A program made the translations under genes and the position numbers. From Verrucomicrobiales bacterium (GTDB lineage: Bacteria > Verrucomicrobiota > Verrucomicrobiia > Limisphaerales > CANJXF01): DNA of 64,000 bases. Location: the NCBI GenBank assembly GCA_947478865.1, contig CANJXF010000015.1:1-64000 (forward strand). Reading direction: 5' to 3'. The notes beneath the pieces are model-generated. The model saw only the letters and a program-made list of their open reading frames with translations, was not told the origin of the DNA and did not search any database. This document shows, piece by piece, positions 16,142 to 23,987 of this stretch (its first letter is position 1; the number at the start of each line of letters is the position of its first letter).

Positions 16142-18382
16142 TCATTTACCTCGCAATAGTCGTAACGCGTTCGCGATCACGAGTAGCGTCGCGCCCGTGT
16201 CGGCCAAAATCGCCAACCAAAGACTGGTGTGTCCGAGCAGCGCCAGAATTAAAAACACTCCTTTAACTCCGATTGCAAAAATGATGTTCGCCTGAATGAT
16301 TCGGACAGTGCGACGGCCTAACTGAATCGTTTCCGCGACCTGGCTCAAATCGTCCTGCATCAAAGTAATGTCCGCCGTTTCAATCGCCGTGTCCGTTCCA
16401 GCGCCGCCCATCGCAATGCCAATGCTGGCAGCGGCCATCGCCGGGGCGTCATTCACGCCGTCCCCAATCATCCCGACGTGTTTGTATTTCGCGAGCAGTT
16501 CCCGGACGCGCTCGATTTTTTGATCCGGCAACAAATCTCCTTTCGCTTCATCAATGCCGACCTGTTTTGAGATCGCGTCCACCGTCCTCTGATTGTCGCC
16601 ACTCAACATGATGACTTTTTCCACTCCGGCAGCGTGCAGCGCCTTGATGGCTTCGACGGCATGAGGACGAATCGTGTCCGCCACCGCGAGTATGCCCAGC
16701 ACGTCGCCCTTGCAATCTTCGTGCGGCTTGTGACCCACGACGACTACGGACATCGCCTGCGCTTCAAGTTCAGCGAGTTGTTTTTCCAGTTCCTCCGAGC
16801 AAACCGCCGATTCATGGGCGAACCGATGGTTGCCGACAAAATATAAATGGCCGTCAATTGTTGCCTCCGCTCCGCGACCGGTTCGCGCCTGGTAATTTTC
16901 GCTTCGGGGAAATTTGATTTGTTTCTCTTCCGCGTATTTGACGACTGCTTGCGCCAATGGATGGTCGGAATGAATGTCAATCGCCGCAGCCACGCGCAAT
17001 ATTTCTTCTTCCGATTTTGAATTAAGTGGAATGACTTTTTGCACGCGCGGCTTCCCTTCTGTAATAGTTCCAGTCTTGTCCACCGCCAGCGCTTTCAACC
17101 GGCCAATTTCTTCCAGAAACACGCCGCCCTTAATCAACACACCTCGACGCGCCATTGCCGTCAGTCCAGAGACAATCGAAACGGGCGTCGAAATCACCAG
17201 CGCACATGGGCAGGCAATCACCAGCAAAACCAGTGCGCGATAAATCCACGTTGACCATTCCCCGTGAAATGCGAGCGGCCCTGTAAAAAGAACGAGCAAT
17301 GCAGCCGCGAACACGCTTGGTGTGTAAATTTTGGCAAAGCGGTCAACGAATCTTTGCGAAGGCGCTTTCTGTGACTGCGCTTCGCCGACGAGACGAATGA
17401 TTTGGGCCAGGGTTGTGTCGGCATGAGCTTTGGTCACTTTAACTTCTAGTGACCCTTCACCGTTGATCGTTCCCGCAAACACAATGTCGCCCGTTTTCTT
17501 TTCCACCGGCATCGACTCGCCTGTGATCGGAGCCTGATTGATGGAGGACTGGCCGGAAACAACTTGCCCATCGAGTGGAATTTTTGCGCCGGAACGAATC
17601 GCAATCGCACCGCCGATCTTTACCTCTTGGACGGGAACTTCTTTGAAATCGTTGCCCTGTTTTATCAGCGCCGTTTCGGGTGCAAGTTTCAAAAGGGATT
17701 GGATCGCTCTTCGCGCCCGATTCAAACTGAAAGCTTCCAATGCTTCGGACAGCGCGAAAAGAAATGTGACCGCCGCCCCTTCCGACCATTCGCCGATGCA
17801 CGCCGCGCCAATCACCGCCACTGTCATCAGCACGTTCATGTCGAGCGCGAACTGACGTAAGGCACGAATCGCTTTTGGCAGGATGAACCAGCCGCCCGCA
17901 ATAATGGCGATGCAAAAGAAAACAATTTCGCCGTAAGGCTTAAACAAATCCGTCCAGCGGAACAGCAGTCCAATGCCCGTGCAAATACCGGAAACGATTA
18001 CCGCAAGTAGCCGCGCTCGTTGCGCGTGCGGCGATGAATCTTCGTCGCCGTGTTCCGCCATCGCGCTCGCTTTCAATCCGGCCTTCCCAATGGTTTGGAT
18101 GAGACTTTCTTCCGTCACGCTAGCGTCATGCGCGACCGTCACATTTCCCGCCATCAGATTGACTTTGAAATCACGGATGCCAGCGACGGGCTGCAACACT
18201 CGCCGAATCGCTTCGACTTCATCGGCGCAATCCATTCCTGCCACCCGTAATGTTGTGGAAGAGCCGCCCGCGACTTTGGGATTTAGGGCAACCGTTTGCG
18301 GCGCTTTGCTGTCACACGTCTTGTCACCTTCACAACATTTTACCTGATGCTTTTCGTGGCCCTCGTCGTGTTGGTGTTCCAT
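16142..18382 (-). CDS. Heavy-metal P1B-type ATPase (Zn/Cd/Co exporter)
   Basis: This 746-aa membrane pump begins with a His/Cys-rich metal-binding tail (HQHDEGHEKHQVKCC ... CDSK). One HMA domain follows (GMDCADEVEAI at 49-59), with Cys-x-x-Glu in place of Cys-x-x-Cys. The P-ATPase motifs are intact: TGES near 288, the metal-site CPC at 391-393 in TM6, phosphorylation D435-K-T-G-T, the HP motif DHPLAQ near 474 and GDGVND near 650. The CADE-type HMA and the CPC site suggest divalent Zn/Cd rather than Cu export. It is the last gene of the leftward metal cluster. A MerR/ArsR regulator is not present beside it. Confidence 0.9.
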   Translation of the reverse strand: MEHQHDEGHEKHQVKCCEGDKTCDSKAPQTVALNPKVAGGSSTTLRVAGMDCADEVEAIRRVLQPVAGIRDFKVNLMAGNVTVAHDASVTEESLIQTIGKAGLKASAMAEHGDEDSSPHAQRARLLAVIVSGICTGIGLLFRWTDLFKPYGEIVFFCIAIIAGGWFILPKAIRALRQFALDMNVLMTVAVIGAACIGEWSEGAAVTFLFALSEALEAFSLNRARRAIQSLLKLAPETALIKQGNDFKEVPVQEVKIGGAIAIRSGAKIPLDGQVVSGQSSINQAPITGESMPVEKKTGDIVFAGTINGEGSLEVKVTKAHADTTLAQIIRLVGEAQSQKAPSQRFVDRFAKIYTPSVFAAALLVLFTGPLAFHGEWSTWIYRALVLLVIACPCALVISTPVSIVSGLTAMARRGVLIKGGVFLEEIGRLKALAVDKTGTITEGKPRVQKVIPLNSKSEEEILRVAAAIDIHSDHPLAQAVVKYAEEKQIKFPRSENYQARTGRGAEATIDGHLYFVGNHRFAHESAVCSEELEKQLAELEAQAMSVVVVGHKPHEDCKGDVLGILAVADTIRPHAVEAIKALHAAGVEKVIMLSGDNQRTVDAISKQVGIDEAKGDLLPDQKIERVRELLAKYKHVGMIGDGVNDAPAMAAASIGIAMGGAGTDTAIETADITLMQDDLSQVAETIQLGRRTVRIIQANIIFAIGVKGVFLILALLGHTSLWLAILADTGATLLVIANALRLLRGK

Positions 18383-18397
18383 ATAAATATTGCTGGA

Positions 18398-18664
18398 CTA
18401 CTTGTGGTTCGCCGAATTTGTTTCTACTGATTTCGATGAATCGGAAGAGTTCGTTTGTCCGCTCTGGTGGTGATGGCGTTGATGATGCTGCCGCGCATTG
18501 CTTCTAATCCAAAAATAATCCGCCACGACTGCTCCGATCATAATAAAAATAATACATCCCAATAGAATCCAGCTTTTGCGCTTTTCTTTACGAATCTCCT
18601 CCGCCTTCTTGGCTTCGCGATTCGTTCTTTTAGCCGCGATCTGTGGTGATTTCCATTTGCTCAC
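18398..18664 (-). CDS. Small membrane protein with His-rich tail
   Basis: This 88-aa protein starts at GTG with AGGAAAAAGGA upstream. The first 30 residues are strongly basic (KRTNREAKKAEEIRKEKRK), one transmembrane helix follows (about residues 32-50), and a periplasmic-side tail contains HHQRHHHQ. The tail suggests metal binding, in keeping with its place between the P-type ATPase and a metal-pump gene. No family is recognised. Confidence 0.6.
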   Translation of the reverse strand: MSKWKSPQIAAKRTNREAKKAEEIRKEKRKSWILLGCIIFIMIGAVVADYFWIRSNARQHHQRHHHQSGQTNSSDSSKSVETNSANHK

Positions 18665-18677
18665 AATTCCTTTTTCC

Positions 18678-19018
18678 TCACGATTGATTTCCGTTGCGCC
18701 AAACGATTTTCGTGGCGAAGGGTTTTCCGAAAAATGGGGAGCGGTAATAAACCACTGCGCGCGTGCCCGGCTTCAATTCGTTCGCGGGCGCAAATTTTTC
18801 GTTGTGAACAAACTTAGTGTTCTTGGTCAGCGTCAAAATCGATGGCTCCTCATTTTTTTCGGGGCAATCGTCAGCGTCCGAGTTTCAAGATTGATAGACT
18901 TGACGCTTGCCTCAACGGAGCGTGAACGCGTTGTGTGCGCAAATCCATCGGTCACCGGGAAAAGCGCCGACGCGAGCAATAGCGATCCGAACAGTTTAGA
19001 TTTCGCAAAAGTTTTCAT
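18678..19018 (-). pseudogene. Exported small protein split by a frameshift in an A7 run
   Basis: The gene starts well: AGGAGG lies 5 nt before ATG at 19018, and a signal peptide (MKTFAKSKLFGSLLLASALF) is followed by TTRSRSVEASVKSINLETRTLTIAPKK. The frame then hits a stop at about residue 61, just past seven A on the coding strand (18852-18858 on the plus strand as T). One more A would continue the frame as NEEPSILTLTKNTKFVHNEKF and on to a stop at 18678, giving about 113 aa of small beta-barrel-like sequence. It may be a pseudogene, a sequencing error, or a slippage-controlled gene. Confidence 0.7.
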
Positions 19019-19058
19019 AGAAACCTCCTGAGTTAATGTTTTCCCAATTTTAATATTT

Positions 19059-22000
19059 TCAATTTTTTGAATGAGTCATTAAGTCAGTTTTGCCATTACG
19101 ATTTTCCACCCACTCGTAAAGCACGGGCAACAGCACGAGCGTCAGAAATGTTGAAGTGATGATGCCGCCAATGACGACGGTGGCGAGCGGGCGTTGCACT
19201 TCTGCACCCGCGCCGGTCGCAATTGCCATCGGCACGAATCCGAAACTCGCCACCAGCGCTGTCATCAGTTTCGGACGCAATCGCGTGAGCGTGCCTTCGA
19301 CGACTGCTTCGCAAACGTTGCGGCCTTCGCGGCGTAGTTGGTTGATAAAGCTGATGAGCATGATTCCATTCAGCACGGCGATACCCGAAAGGGCGATGAA
19401 TCCAACGCCCGCACTAATTGTGAACGGCATGTCGCGCACCCAAAGAGCAAACACGCCACCAGTTACGGCCAGCGGAACACACACGAAAATTAACGCGGCC
19501 TGCCGAAAACTGCCGAAGCTCAGGAAGATGAGGATGAAGATAAATATCAAAGCCATCGGCACGATCAACGCGAGTCGCGCACGTGCCTTTTGCAGGTTCT
19601 CGAACTGCCCGCCGAATTCGTAATAGTAACCGGGTGGAAATTTCACTTCAGCTTTGATTCGGGCAAGCGCCTCTTTGACGTAGCCTTCCACGTCGCGTCC
19701 ACGCAAGTTCACCAAAATTGCTCCGCGTCGTTGGCCGGATTCGCGAGTCACCGCGCCGACTTGTTCCTCCATTTGAAACTTGGCGACTTGGCCGAGCGTG
19801 AGTAATCCGCCCGCATCCGTTCGCACTGGCAAACGTTTCATCGTGTCCACATTGCGACGAGCGTCTTCTGCGAGGCGAACCACAATCGGGAAGCGCCGGT
19901 TCCCCTCGATGACCGTGCCGACTTCCTCACCCGCCAACGCCGTGGAAATAGAGTGATTGAGATCGCCTGCCTGCATGTTGTAACGGCGTAACGCATCCCG
20001 GTCGGGTTTTATTTCCAGCAACGGTGAGCGTCCGAATGCCTCGAATTCCACGTCGCCGCTGCCGGGGATTTTGCGCAGCAAATCGCGAATCTCCGTGGAG
20101 ACTCGTTCGAGTTCCTTGAAGTCGTCCCCAAAAACTTTCACTGCAAGGTCGGCGCGCACACCGGCCATCATTTCGTTGAACCGCATCTGAATCGGCTGAG
20201 TGAACAAATAGGTTTGGCCCGGCGCATGGACGGCAAGCTCCCGCCGCATCAAGTCAATTATCTGTTCCTTGGTTGCGGGTCGTCCGTTTATTTTGCGCCA
20301 CTGCTTTTGCGGCTTGAGTTCAATATAGGTGTCGCAAAGGTTTGGCCCCATTGGATCAACCGCGATTTCCGCTGTGCCAATCAAGCCGAACATCCGGTCA
20401 ATCTCAGGGAATTTTTCTAACAAGAGTTTTTCCGATTTTTTCTGCAAATCAGTTGAGGCATCCAGCCCGGCGCTGCTGCTACGGATGAATTGGAGCAACA
20501 TCGTTCCTTCTTCAAGTTGGGGAATAAACTCCGCACCGAGACGCGTAAAGACCAACAGCGACGAACCGAACAACACTACGGCTGCTGCTACCACGACGAT
20601 TTTGAACCGGAGCGCCCACGCGAGCAACGGTGTGTAAAGCGCCTTGAAGAAACGCACCAGCCAGTTGTCATGCTCGCGAATTTTGCCGCGCAGAAAATAC
20701 GAACACAGCACGGGCATCAACGTGAGCGCCAGCACGAGCGAACCGATCAACGCGAAGATCACGGTGATCGCCATCGGTCGAAACATTTTTCCCTCGATGC
20801 CCGTGAGCGCGAGAATCGGAATATAAACCACCGTGATGATGAGCACGCCAAAGAACATCGGGTTGGCGACCTCCTTCGCAGAGTAACGCACTTCGTTCAA
20901 GCGTTCGGCAGCGGTGAGTTGACGGCCAAGTTCTTTCTGTTTGTGCGCGAGATGTCGAATGATGTTTTCCACCATCACCACCGCGCCATCAATGATGAGT
21001 CCGAAATCAATCGCCCCAAGACTCATCAAATTTCCCGACACGCGGCTTTGCACCATGCCGGTCAGAGCAAAGAACATGGAAAGTGGAATTGCCAACGCGA
21101 CGATAAATGCGGCGCGCAGATTTCCAAGCAGCGCAAATAAAACCACCACCACGAGCAACGCACCCTCGAATAGATTCATTTCGACCGTGTGCAACGTGCG
21201 GTTCACGAGGTCGGAGCGATTGTAGAGCGGACGAACTTCCACGCCCGGTGGAAGTTTTTCCTGAATGTGCGCGAGCTTTGCGGCTACGTCCCGCGCGACG
21301 ACGCGACTGTTGCCGCCCGCCAACATCAATGCACCGCCGACAACACTTTCCTCGCCATTCACCGTGGCCGCGCCCGTGCGATAACCCGAACCGATGCCGA
21401 CCTCGGCCACGTCTTGCACGAGCAATGGCTGCACTGAACCAGCGAACTTGAGCGGAAGTTGTGCAATTTCTTGGGCAGTGCTTACACGGCTGTTCGCGCG
21501 TATCACGATTTGTTCTCCGCCGATTTCAACTAAGCCGCCGCCAACATTTTCGGTGTTCTCACTAATTGCGTGCGCCAGTTCATCTAAACTCAATCCCACG
21601 CTGGCCAGGCGTGCCGGATTCGGCATGACAACAATTTGCCTCTCGTAACCGCCGCTCGTGTTCACCTCAGCAACGTCTGGCGTGGCGCGAAGCAAAGGGC
21701 TGATGACATATTCCTGAATCTCCTTGAGCGCCATCAACTGCTCTTGACGCGTGGACGGTTTGTTCGTCGTGTCTGCTGTAAAGTTAACCGAGTAATAAAA
21801 AATCTCTCCGAGTGCGGTGCTGATGGGTGCGAGGCGGGGTTGTAATCCGTTGGGCAATTTTTCTGCCGCGCCGAGCAAACGTTCGCTCACCAATTGCCGC
21901 GTGCGATAAAGATCAACGTCGTCGTTGAACGTCATGCGGATTTGCGAGAGGCCGAATTTCGAGAGCGAACGCAATTCCATCATACCGGGCAAACCGGCCA

Positions 22001-22217
22001 TCTGACTTTCGAGTGGGAGCGTTACAAGCTTTTCGATTTCCTCCGGCGCGAGCGCGGGCACGGCGGTGTTGATGAGCACTTGCGGATTGGTGATGTCCGG
22101 CACTGCGTCAATCGGTAAACGCACCGCGGACCAGATGCCCACGCCAATGAGAACGACCGTGGCTAAAAGCACGAGCGTTCGTTGACGGAGTGAAGCTTCT
22201 ATGATTTTGAGAACCAT
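19059..22217 (-). CDS. HME-RND divalent-metal efflux pump (CzcA-like), copy 2
   Basis: This 1052-aa inner-membrane proton antiporter has full RND architecture: TM1 near residues 13-30, two large periplasmic loops and two blocks of TM helices near 345-540 and 870-1040. The TM4 signature is DFGLIIDGAVVMVEN, the DFG-x3-DGA-x3-VEN form linked to Zn/Co/Cd pumps; the Cu/Ag pumps have a different AxGxxVDA form. LPIDAVPDITNPQVLINT is typical of the family. It starts 3 bp after the adaptor gene. It is clearly paralogous to 23988-27191 but diverged along its whole length. Confidence 0.93.
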   Translation of the reverse strand: MVLKIIEASLRQRTLVLLATVVLIGVGIWSAVRLPIDAVPDITNPQVLINTAVPALAPEEIEKLVTLPLESQMAGLPGMMELRSLSKFGLSQIRMTFNDDVDLYRTRQLVSERLLGAAEKLPNGLQPRLAPISTALGEIFYYSVNFTADTTNKPSTRQEQLMALKEIQEYVISPLLRATPDVAEVNTSGGYERQIVVMPNPARLASVGLSLDELAHAISENTENVGGGLVEIGGEQIVIRANSRVSTAQEIAQLPLKFAGSVQPLLVQDVAEVGIGSGYRTGAATVNGEESVVGGALMLAGGNSRVVARDVAAKLAHIQEKLPPGVEVRPLYNRSDLVNRTLHTVEMNLFEGALLVVVVLFALLGNLRAAFIVALAIPLSMFFALTGMVQSRVSGNLMSLGAIDFGLIIDGAVVMVENIIRHLAHKQKELGRQLTAAERLNEVRYSAKEVANPMFFGVLIITVVYIPILALTGIEGKMFRPMAITVIFALIGSLVLALTLMPVLCSYFLRGKIREHDNWLVRFFKALYTPLLAWALRFKIVVVAAAVVLFGSSLLVFTRLGAEFIPQLEEGTMLLQFIRSSSAGLDASTDLQKKSEKLLLEKFPEIDRMFGLIGTAEIAVDPMGPNLCDTYIELKPQKQWRKINGRPATKEQIIDLMRRELAVHAPGQTYLFTQPIQMRFNEMMAGVRADLAVKVFGDDFKELERVSTEIRDLLRKIPGSGDVEFEAFGRSPLLEIKPDRDALRRYNMQAGDLNHSISTALAGEEVGTVIEGNRRFPIVVRLAEDARRNVDTMKRLPVRTDAGGLLTLGQVAKFQMEEQVGAVTRESGQRRGAILVNLRGRDVEGYVKEALARIKAEVKFPPGYYYEFGGQFENLQKARARLALIVPMALIFIFILIFLSFGSFRQAALIFVCVPLAVTGGVFALWVRDMPFTISAGVGFIALSGIAVLNGIMLISFINQLRREGRNVCEAVVEGTLTRLRPKLMTALVASFGFVPMAIATGAGAEVQRPLATVVIGGIITSTFLTLVLLPVLYEWVENRNGKTDLMTHSKN

Positions 22218-22220
22218 GCG

Positions 22221-22961
22221 CTATTTCCCTTTTGCTGGCACCACGCAGCACGCTTGCCCACCTTTGACCGCTGCCAGTTCCGTCATCCAAAGCGACATCA
22301 CCGGTTGCAATACCACTTCGTCGCCGGTGTAAAGACCGTCTTTAATTTCCACAAGGTCGCCGCTCGTTGCGCCAACCTTGACGGGCGTGCGGACGAAATG
22401 TTTGCCGCTCACGGTGTAAACCGAATGCCCTTCGCTGTTCTCCAGCAGCGCCGCGCGTGGAATCGCGACAACCGTCGCTTCGGATTCAAGATTTACACTC
22501 GCCGGAAAAAAAGCGTCAGTGACAGAGGCACCGGAAGCATTGCCGAACTCAACCAGCACTTCGGCCATGCCGGTGGCTTTTTGAAATGTGTCGTTCATGC
22601 GCGTCACTTTTCCAAGGAGGATCGAATCTTTGAACTCGGCGCGAACTTCTTGGTCGCGCCTCAACAGTTTCGCTTCTTCCAACGTAACCGTTGCGCTGGT
22701 CAAAATGGATTCCTTGCCGGTTTCGTAAACGCGCATTTGCAAAGCAAGTGTTGCCGGAACCTTCTCTTCCGTGACTTCAACAATTTTGACGCCGAGTGAT
22801 TGCCTTGTTTCGTTTGGAACAAGCAAGCCATCGGTTGCGCTGTATTTCGGGCCGATTTCAACCGTCTCCGCTTCGGGTGATGCGCCGGGCTTCGATTTGC
22901 AACCGCATGTCAACAGCGCGGCCAGAAGCGCCGAAGTCACATACAAAAAGTTTCGTTTCAT
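22221..22961 (-). CDS. Short RND periplasmic adaptor (CzcB-like), copy 2
   Basis: This 246-aa protein starts at ATG 22961, with MKRNFLYVTSALLAALLTCGC as a probable lipoprotein signal; a TTG 12 bp upstream is less likely. The C-terminal beta-barrel and membrane-proximal parts are recognisable (AIPRAALLENSEGHSVYTVSGKHFVRTPVKVG ... GLYTGDEVVLQPVMSLWMTEL). The lipoyl/alpha-hairpin segment expected between the two halves of the barrel-sandwich domain seems absent, and the protein is far shorter than CusB/CzcB (about 400 aa or more). The C-terminus ends QACCVVPAKGK, a possible metal-binding Cys pair. Confidence 0.8.
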   Translation of the reverse strand: MKRNFLYVTSALLAALLTCGCKSKPGASPEAETVEIGPKYSATDGLLVPNETRQSLGVKIVEVTEEKVPATLALQMRVYETGKESILTSATVTLEEAKLLRRDQEVRAEFKDSILLGKVTRMNDTFQKATGMAEVLVEFGNASGASVTDAFFPASVNLESEATVVAIPRAALLENSEGHSVYTVSGKHFVRTPVKVGATSGDLVEIKDGLYTGDEVVLQPVMSLWMTELAAVKGGQACCVVPAKGK

Positions 22962-23039
22962 AGCACAATGCAAAAATTCTTAAACCAACCAAGGGAACAA
23001 TTTTCCGGCGCAATTTACGCAGGAAGCCAACGGAACGGA

Positions 23040-23423
23040 TTAAGAAACGGACGAGGGAGCGCGCGGCGCAAGAGCCGTGCGGAATGAGAACTGCCAATGA
23101 CTGGCCAACTCAGGCGGCGCAGTCGCTGGAGCATCGTGTTCGATGCCCATTGTTTTTTGAAACTCGAAGGAGGAGCAATCAATCTCCAGAGTTGAAACGG
23201 CCAGCGGGATAAAAACCAATTGATCTTGCGCAACATATGAAGCGGACGCCAAAGCGCCGCAGGGCTTGTCGCACTCGTTGCGATCTGGAACGGAACCGGA
23301 TTGTTCATGTGCGCAACAATCTCTTTTGTCGAGCAGTCCTGACGCATCAATCAGGCAGCACGAAACCGCTGGCAACCAAACAAGCGCCACCAGCGTGGCA
23401 ACAAATTTATGCAGTCGGTTCAC
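23040..23423 (-). CDS. Cys-rich exported protein, paralogue of 29398-29778
   Basis: This 127-aa protein starts at GTG and has a hydrophobic leader (ATLVALVWLPAVSCC). The next 40 residues hold several Cys (CCLIDASG, DKRDCCAHE, NECDKPC). The last 20 residues follow PPELASHWQF-x-FRTAL-x-x-RAPSSVS, matching the tail of the protein encoded at 29398-29778. Each of the two heads an RND pump segment. The family is not recognised; the role could be metal sensing or sequestration in the periplasm, judged only from Cys content and position. Confidence 0.65.
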   Translation of the reverse strand: MNRLHKFVATLVALVWLPAVSCCLIDASGLLDKRDCCAHEQSGSVPDRNECDKPCGALASASYVAQDQLVFIPLAVSTLEIDCSSFEFQKTMGIEHDAPATAPPELASHWQFSFRTALAPRAPSSVS

Positions 23424-23472
23424 GGTTTAGGAATAACGCAGCAATCAGATTCCATCAACGTTCAATAATTGA

Positions 23473-23500
23473 GCCGCGTGGCGAATCCTGGCCACGCGGC
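23473..23500. other. Strong intercistronic hairpin
   Basis: A perfect 10-bp GC-rich stem (GCCGCGTGGC 23473-23482 with GCCACGCGGC 23491-23500) has an 8-nt loop. It lies between two leftward metal-cluster genes. On the minus strand no T-run follows, so it is more likely an RNA-stability or processing element than a terminator. Read rightward a T-rich stretch does follow. Confidence 0.5.
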
Positions 23501-23512
23501 TTACATTCTTTT

Positions 23513-23974
23513 TTAGTGTTCGCAGATGCAGGCGTATTCCGCGAGCTTGCATTCGCCGCAAGTGTGCATTTCCAGCTTGAAACGGATGTTCTGCGGTTTG
23601 GCTTCCGCCGTTTGCTTGAACTGGACAACGACATTGTAACCGTCGCCTTCCGGTAGTTTTGTTTTGCTCACGAGCGAGTCGCCTTTTTTCTCAAATTCCA
23701 ATTTGGCCTTGCCGTCTTTTGCATCAGCAATGGTCGTCACGGTTTGCGTAGTTGCTGCGACCGGCTTCATTTCATCATTGTAAAAGTTGATGGTGACGGT
23801 GCGATCTTTCTCGACGACAAACTCAGCGTGCGGCTCGGTTTTTTCCAGAAGCTTTCCGCCTTTTGGCGAAACTTTATGTTTGCTGTGGTCGTGCTTGTCT
23901 TCCGCTTGGGCCGGAAGTGCGAGGCTGGCGCAGAGCGCCAGAGCGAGACTAAGGATGCGAATATTTATTTTCAT
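23513..23974 (-). CDS. Exported His/Cys-rich protein of the metal cluster
   Basis: This 153-aa protein starts at ATG 23974, chosen because it begins a standard signal peptide (MKINIRILSLALALCASLALPAQA); upstream frame overlaps the pump gene. The mature N-terminus is His-rich (EDKHDHSKHK). A beta-rich middle follows, and the C-terminus is HTCGECKLAEYACICEH with four Cys and two His, a likely metal site. It lies 13 bp after the pump gene at 23988-27191. I infer a periplasmic metal-binding role; the family is not recognised. Confidence 0.75.
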   Translation of the reverse strand: MKINIRILSLALALCASLALPAQAEDKHDHSKHKVSPKGGKLLEKTEPHAEFVVEKDRTVTINFYNDEMKPVAATTQTVTTIADAKDGKAKLEFEKKGDSLVSKTKLPEGDGYNVVVQFKQTAEAKPQNIRFKLEMHTCGECKLAEYACICEH

Positions 23975-23987
23975 GGTGTCTTTCTTT

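Noticed and set aside
18678-18832. Separate gene downstream of the frameshift
   Set aside because: No start codon with a ribosome-binding site is seen, and the frame continues the secreted protein; it was treated as one broken gene.
23473-23500. Terminator between two metal-cluster genes
   Set aside because: On the transcribed strand the hairpin lacks a following T-run; it was kept only as an intercistronic hairpin.
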